Shown piece by piece: positions 58,947 to 64,000 of a stretch of 64,000 bases of DNA. Under the pieces are notes generated by a model. It was not told the DNA's origin and ran no database searches. It saw only the letters and a program-made list of their open reading frames with translations. Numbering within the stretch: the stretch's first letter is position 1; the number at the start of each line of letters is the position of its first letter. A program made the position numbers and the translations under genes. Origin of the DNA: Bdellovibrionales bacterium (lineage in GTDB: Bacteria; Bdellovibrionota; Bdellovibrionia; Bdellovibrionales; JAMPXM01); assembly GCA_005808505.1 (NCBI GenBank), contig SYLX01000208.1:1-64000 (forward strand), given 5' to 3'.

Positions 58947-59275
58947 ATCTATATTGAATTGGGAGCTGCGGGTGTTTCGAACAATAAGAAATACGCTGAG
59001 TTTTACTCGTTACTGCCATCGGCCCCAGAAAGGAATGTCCTTTTCTTCCGGCTTTGTGGAATTCCAATATCTCGCTTTATAGAAGTCGCCACAAAAATTC
59101 TTGCTTTGAGGAATTGACTGCTTTCACTGGGTGACGAAGTAAGTGCAGCTCCGAAGCGTAAAATCGACGTTACACCTATCTATCAGTTCGATTTAAGTCT
59201 CGTGCCGAAATTGCAGAATTGCAGAGAAAGGCGGCAAACAGTTTTCTGAGTTTACTTTAGAAGACTGGCGTCACG

Positions 59276-59320
59276 AAAGTTTCGATGGAGACACGTTGAT
59301 AATCTCCACCGAAACTTTTT
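59276..59320. terminator. Strong hairpin, probable (bidirectional) terminator for 59336..59599
   Basis: AAAGTTTCGATGGAGA ... TCTCCACCGAAACTTTTT, 16-nt arms with one mismatch. Confidence 0.65.
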
Positions 59321-59335
59321 GCGACCGAGAGCTTC

Positions 59336-59599
59336 TCACTCCACGCAAGAGAACTCTGCGCTAACATGAACTCTACCGTATCCTATAGTTTTGGAATCCC
59401 ACTCGGACACACGACGAGCTTCAAGCGGCATGCAGGTTTGGGCGGCTATCTTTAAAGTCTCTTTCTCTGCTTTAGAGATGGCGACAGCGCAATCTGAAGT
59501 GCATTGTGAGACTACCGTCACTGGAAACGATTCTTGTTGGTTTGCGTAAGCTGCGGATTGGCCGACTAACATCGCAGAAACCATGATCGCGAACTTCAT
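59336..59599 (-). CDS. Small secreted Cys-containing protein
   Basis: 87 aa with signal peptide MKFAIMVSAMLVGQSAAYA. Confidence 0.65.
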   Translation of the reverse strand: MKFAIMVSAMLVGQSAAYANQQESFPVTVVSQCTSDCAVAISKAEKETLKIAAQTCMPLEARRVSEWDSKTIGYGRVHVSAEFSCVE

Positions 59600-59811
59600 T
59601 GCTAAAATCTCCCATCGTCATGCAGGTTCGGCAGGACGCTATCTAATGGGGGGTGCGGAGTCGAATTAAGATTGCGAATTCCCGTATAGCCAAAAATTAT
59701 GAGTGTGCGTCTGCGTTCTTTAGTCTCATTTGAAGCGGTGCACGCGTTACCGGGATGCATTCGGTTTGTGTTTAGATAAGTTGCTTGAGGAACCCAGTAG
59801 AACGGTCCTAA

Positions 59812-60474
59812 ATGAGGCAAGCTTGGAGTTTGGGAAGGATGGTCATGGGGATTTTGATTACCGCAGCTAGTGTTTTTCTGATGCCGTTGATTTCCTTCTC
59901 GGCGGTTGCCTCCGGTCAATCCTTCACAAAGGATCAAGAATTGATTTCTGAGCCTTCATCAGCCCATTGGTCACTGCTTACCGACGGTGAGGCTCGTCCC
60001 TCACTTCCGAAGAGTTCATCGATCGAGAGGCTCGAGCCCAGTGCCCAATTCAGATTTTTTCTAGAGAAGAATGATGGCGAGAAGCTTGGTCCGATTGGTT
60101 TTGTTCGCGCCGAAACGCGAATTGAACCTACCGTACTTATAACCGGAGATGAGTTATTAGGATTGAGGGTCGAGAAATCCGACCCTGATCTGCGCGTTAC
60201 AATATACTTGCGCAGTAGCAACGGCGATGTCGATTTGCAGTATGTCACGGATCGAGCAGGCGACAATCGAGTTGCCTTGAGCGCTTTTCGGTTTGTTCGA
60301 CGTGGGAGTGAAGTGAGCTTCACCGATAAGGAAAGGGAGCGCTTCCTCAGTTCAGTCGATACATTCGGTCTGCAGATCGCAAGGTCGGTTCAGGTTGGTG
60401 AGAAACTTCAGAAACCGTTTTCAGGGCACTTCGGTCTCAGCGGATCCGTCAAGATTCTTCAGCCTAGTAAGTGA
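59812..60474 (+). CDS. Hypothetical exported protein
   Basis: 220 aa, N-terminal hydrophobic segment. Confidence 0.6.
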   Translation: MRQAWSLGRMVMGILITAASVFLMPLISFSAVASGQSFTKDQELISEPSSAHWSLLTDGEARPSLPKSSSIERLEPSAQFRFFLEKNDGEKLGPIGFVRAETRIEPTVLITGDELLGLRVEKSDPDLRVTIYLRSSNGDVDLQYVTDRAGDNRVALSAFRFVRRGSEVSFTDKERERFLSSVDTFGLQIARSVQVGEKLQKPFSGHFGLSGSVKILQPSK

Positions 60475-60528
60475 CGCATGCCAGGAGCGAGGTTTGACAA
60501 GCAACGCCGTCGCACAGAGGCTTAGAGT

Positions 60529-60966
60529 ATGAAACTCATCATTTTGGCTCATCTTCTCTTTTCGCAACCTCTCGTCGCCGCTGAAGATCTTTCAAAGTGC
60601 AATATTGACGTTGCTGGCGATCCTAACAATAAGCCGGAATGTTATATGGCAGTACCGAAAGCTTTAAGTGCGAACATGAAGTTGGGCGGCTGGCCAAAAG
60701 GTACAGAACTTAAAAAGTCAGCCTCTGAAAGTTCGCCAACTCTTGCCACGCTTGTTGAAAGCGGTCACTGGACCGACGAAGAGATCGAGCTGACAGGTAA
60801 AACTCAAGGCGAATGGGCAGAAGTAAAGCTACGCAAGTTTAAAGGAAAGCTTGAATCCTGCGATGAAGCGCGCAAGGAGAAATGGATTAAGAGAGGTTGG
60901 ATCAAAGCTCTTGATAAAAGTGGGAAGCCCATCATCTGGAAGTGGCTTTACTCCGGTCTTTGTTAG
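60529..60966 (+). CDS. Small secreted protein (SH3-like?)
   Basis: 145 aa with short signal peptide MKLIILAHLLFSQPLVAA. Confidence 0.6.
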   Translation: MKLIILAHLLFSQPLVAAEDLSKCNIDVAGDPNNKPECYMAVPKALSANMKLGGWPKGTELKKSASESSPTLATLVESGHWTDEEIELTGKTQGEWAEVKLRKFKGKLESCDEARKEKWIKRGWIKALDKSGKPIIWKWLYSGLC

Positions 60967-61615
60967 ACATTTTCCGTAAGTAGATCTCGGTCAGAAGGTC
61001 CGCAGCGGAAACGCCGATTGCCGCAAGTGCGAGACCACTCGGAAGAGCGCAAAGCAAAAAAAGTTTTACGATGATTCCGATGCTGACAAACTTTCTTTTT
61101 TTCTTCGATCCGGTTAGATCCCCAGCGGACGCGAAACGATTTATGAGGTGCGTCCGCAGGACCTCGATAGCAAGCCATATTGCGGGCAAGCCGAAAAATG
61201 CGTCCCTGACCACAGGTGAAGGAAACCAAGCAAAACCTTTTAGAGAGTCCTTTGCTTCTGGGCAAAACAACACGGAGAGGACCGTTAGGTAATAGAGAAA
61301 CGGCAAGAATGGACCGATAACGTTGAGAAGTAGTTTCGCAGTTGGTGATCCGATTTCTTTGAGCTTCGCTTTCCACTCAGGTTTTGCTGTCTTGTCGCCG
61401 GACCTGACTCGAAGACCTAGTTCGGATTCCCAAAGACGATCGAGGTTAGTCCGGAACGAACGGACTTTTCCGCCATAGTCATAAATCAAAAGAGTCCTGA
61501 TCACTGAAACTAGACATCCTACAGCGATGATTCCTGCTCCATGATTGCCGAAAAGTTCGGTGATGATTAGAAATGCAGGGAGAATGCTTGAGCAAAAGCT
61601 GCTCTCAAAGATCAC
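60932..61615 (-). CDS. Polytopic membrane protein
   Basis: 227 aa, multiple TM; convergent overlap with 60529..60966. Confidence 0.6.
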   Translation of the reverse strand: MIFESSFCSSILPAFLIITELFGNHGAGIIAVGCLVSVIRTLLIYDYGGKVRSFRTNLDRLWESELGLRVRSGDKTAKPEWKAKLKEIGSPTAKLLLNVIGPFLPFLYYLTVLSVLFCPEAKDSLKGFAWFPSPVVRDAFFGLPAIWLAIEVLRTHLINRFASAGDLTGSKKKRKFVSIGIIVKLFLLCALPSGLALAAIGVSAADLLTEIYLRKMSNKDRSKATSR

Positions 61616-61865
61616 GTTTGTAATTCTCTAGTTTGTTGGCGAAGACGACGGGCAAATTTTCTGCTCCGTTGGAATTTGAGCTTTGCGCTTGAAACGTATT
61701 GAGTTCGTATTCTTCGTCAAGCATCAGATCGGAATCCATATTCTTCGCCTGATTCACTACGGGCTGGAAGCTTCCGGAGGGAGCGCAATTCTGAAACAAA
61801 GATAAGGAAATGACCGCACATGCGGTGAGCGCCATCGCAACTGTTTGCTTGTTCGAGGTCTTCAT
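61605..61865 (-). CDS. Small FQNC lipoprotein
   Basis: MKTSNKQTVAMALTACAVISLSLFQNCAPSGSFQPV. Confidence 0.7.
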   Translation of the reverse strand: MKTSNKQTVAMALTACAVISLSLFQNCAPSGSFQPVVNQAKNMDSDLMLDEEYELNTFQAQSSNSNGAENLPVVFANKLENYKRDL

Positions 61866-62216
61866 CTTCGCCAGCCTCACTCTCAATTCTACTCGTTCTT
61901 TGCCGCGATCCCGCGCCTAGTGAGCTTAACAAAGATCGGCTTAAGATCGCCCGTTCTTTAAGTAGTTGAAGAAGCGGGAGTTCCGGAATTTTTAGGGAGC
62001 AGATTTTTCGCTGAAAGGGCCATTGATCGCTCGCCTTAAGCGTTCGCAAGAATGGAGGGATGCGACACGTGACGGTAGAGAATTATTCATGTCTCGGGAT
62101 GATACAGAAGTCCAAATTAGCTTTGAAGGATTCACTTAAAGAGCTTCACCAATAAAACCGATTTAATAAGAGACAGGTCAACGCTTGAGGAGTCGCAAAT
62201 ACTCGAAAGGTTGCCG

Positions 62217-64000
62217 ATGCACCGTTCAGGAAGCACGCGAAAATCTCTTGTCATTTTGTTCGTCATCTTGCTGCCGACACTCTTGAGTTCTGTTAGTGCC
62301 TTCGCTGATGATGAGATTGAAACGATCCGCAGACGTCTTTACGATACCTATCTCGCTGCCGGCGCCCCTAATGAGTACCGCGGGAAGTATACCGAAATTT
62401 TGAATTCTCAAAATACAAATGGTTCGTGGAATATCAGGTACAGCGCAAATACGACTGCGCCTTTTGATCACGTAAGGCGCCTTCATGCGATGGTGATCGC
62501 CTTCCGTACACCTCAATCAAGTCACTACAACGATCCGAGAATGCTCGCTGGGATAAAAAAAGGCCTGGAGTTTTGGTTTACAACAAGGCCGGTATCGAGT
62601 GACTGGCCGAAGTCGAATTGGTGGCACAATCAAATCGGGCAGCAACAGAATCTCATGCCGGTTCTTGTTCTTTTGAGTCGTGAGTTAAATGTAAGATTCG
62701 GCGGCCAAAACAGAACGTTGTTAAGTGCTGGTGCAGCATACCTTCATGAAGAAATACCGCCGACTCATACGAACAAAAGACACGAGGGCCAAAATTATCT
62801 TTGGTTCACAGAGCAGCAGTTGGTTCGAGGAGTCCTTTTAAAATCAGACGAAGCCATTCGCAAAGCTGTTGAGCTGATCGAAGGAGAAATCTCGCAGAAG
62901 CTCGTGATGCGTGAGCCGTTCTCCGACAGAGTTCTTCAATGGCCCACAAGAAAAGGGATTCAGGCCGATTACAGCTACCATCTTCACGGTCCGCAGCTCT
63001 ACAACGGCGGCTACGGGATGGGGATCTTGGCCCATTCGCGATTTGCTCTCGCGATTCAAGGAACGCGATTCGCTTACAGTCCGGAAACGATTGAGACGAT
63101 GGCTCAATACGTTTTGCAAGGATCCGGAATGATGATTCGTAGAAAGATGATTGATCCGGGCTCGCTCGGAAGAGGGATCGCACGCCCTGGCAATATCACC
63201 ATTGGCGAGCAGGTCGGTAAGTTGGCGCTTGAGGTTGCCAAATTAAGCCCGAGAAGGGCGGCTGCGCTAACTGAACTTTACGAACATACAAAAAATAGAG
63301 GCAAGCCTTACAGTTTTCTCGGGCACAAGCGTTTTCACAATTCAGATTTCGCGGTTCATCAGCGCGAGTCATATTACACGTCAGTAAAAATGGTTTCGCC
63401 TCGAACCAACGGTACGGAATCACTCGATGGCGAAAACCTTTTGGGTTATTGGCTTCCTTTCGGCTCGAACTTCATTTCGCGCGACGGAAACGAATACGCA
63501 TCGTTGCCGCCTGTTTGGGATTGGAATCACCTCCCTGGCGTGACGGCGCCACATATCATTCCAAAGTTCGCCGGAGAAGTAACCCAGGCCGATAACTTCG
63601 TTGGTGGAGTGTCGGATGGTAAGTACGGCGTTTCGGGTATGCGAATTGAAACGCTGCCGGAAGCAGGAGTTCATCTTCAGGCACAAAAGGCCTGGTTCTT
63701 TTTCGATAAAGAGTACGTTGCGCTAGGTTCCGGGATCACCTCGAGAGATTCAGTGTTGGTCGATACGACGGTGAACCAAACGCTTTTAAGAGGAGATACA
63801 CTCATCAACGGCAACAAACCTGCGTACGGCTCGCGCGAGTATGTGAATCCACGTTGGGTCTATCATGATAACGTCGGCTACGTTTTTCCTCGTGCTGCGA
63901 GGGCCACCGTACGCACGGGAGCTCACACGGGTTCCTGGTCTGAGATAAACTCCCAAGAGCCCCGCGAAAATCGAAAGACAAATGTCTTCACGCTATGGTT
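62217..64000 (+). CDS. Polysaccharide lyase family 8 (hyaluronate/chondroitin/xanthan lyase-like), truncated by window end
   Basis: My translation: MHRSGSTRKSLVILFVILLPTLLSSVSA...SDWPKSNWWHNQIGQQQNLMPVLVLLS...SYHLHGPQLYNGGYGMG...GSLGRGIARPG...PPVWDWNHLPGVTAPH...KAWFFFDKEYVALGSGITSRD; open to 64000. Confidence 0.88.
   Translation, partial: MHRSGSTRKSLVILFVILLPTLLSSVSAFADDEIETIRRRLYDTYLAAGAPNEYRGKYTEILNSQNTNGSWNIRYSANTTAPFDHVRRLHAMVIAFRTPQSSHYNDPRMLAGIKKGLEFWFTTRPVSSDWPKSNWWHNQIGQQQNLMPVLVLLSRELNVRFGGQNRTLLSAGAAYLHEEIPPTHTNKRHEGQNYLWFTEQQLVRGVLLKSDEAIRKAVELIEGEISQKLVMREPFSDRVLQWPTRKGIQADYSYHLHGPQLYNGGYGMGILAHSRFALAIQGTRFAYSPETIETMAQYVLQGSGMMIRRKMIDPGSLGRGIARPGNITIGEQVGKLALEVAKLSPRRAAALTELYEHTKNRGKPYSFLGHKRFHNSDFAVHQRESYYTSVKMVSPRTNGTESLDGENLLGYWLPFGSNFISRDGNEYASLPPVWDWNHLPGVTAPHIIPKFAGEVTQADNFVGGVSDGKYGVSGMRIETLPEAGVHLQAQKAWFFFDKEYVALGSGITSRDSVLVDTTVNQTLLRGDTLINGNKPAYGSREYVNPRWVYHDNVGYVFPRAARATVRTGAHTGSWSEINSQEPRENRKTNVFTLW

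Noticed and set aside
1-64000. tRNA, rRNA, prophage, or transposase genes
   Set aside because: Scanned by eye for T-loop GGTTCRANTCC-like sequences, rRNA motifs, DDE/HUH/integrase motifs and phage structural proteins; nothing supportable found. A tool such as tRNAscan-SE would be decisive.

Overview
This 64 kb window is an accessory-looking chromosomal region, probably from a Bdellovibrionota-like bacterium. That taxonomic guess is an inference from 'YQNC/FQNC' lipobox proteins, many small secreted ORFs and 'YCNGSGWV'-type secreted proteins. I found no rRNA, tRNA, CRISPR array, transposase, integrase or housekeeping operon.

Recognisable content:
- an HsdR_N-like nuclease-domain protein and an Nmad2-like protein
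- a class I SAM methyltransferase
- a truncated RHS protein
- a divergent HxlR/DoxX pair
- a secreted clan GH-A glycosidase-like protein, two right-handed beta-helix proteins and a PL8 polysaccharide lyase that runs off the 3' end
- a YwqG/DUF1963 protein
- a minor-pilin (PilV/W/X-like) cluster
- LemA followed by a GIDE-EF-hand-Sel1-PDZ fusion
- an MCP next to an orphan GspC-like protein
- a trypsin-like protease and many secreted hypotheticals.

The main unexplained signals are:
1. A dispersed structured repeat: 13-nt inverted arms related to GCCGAGAAGTTGC/GCAACTTCTCGGC around a loop of exactly 29 nt in four copies, with a compensatory-looking change in the stem.
2. A longer (~220-300 bp) dispersed repeat present twice.
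3. A gapless but stop-containing ~153 bp copy of the window's own methyltransferase gene, 18 kb away.
4. Several gene wrecks and junctions (head-to-head truncated hydrolase/HNH, truncated RHS, frameshifted ORFs), suggesting a recombination-prone gene graveyard between about 7 and 33 kb.
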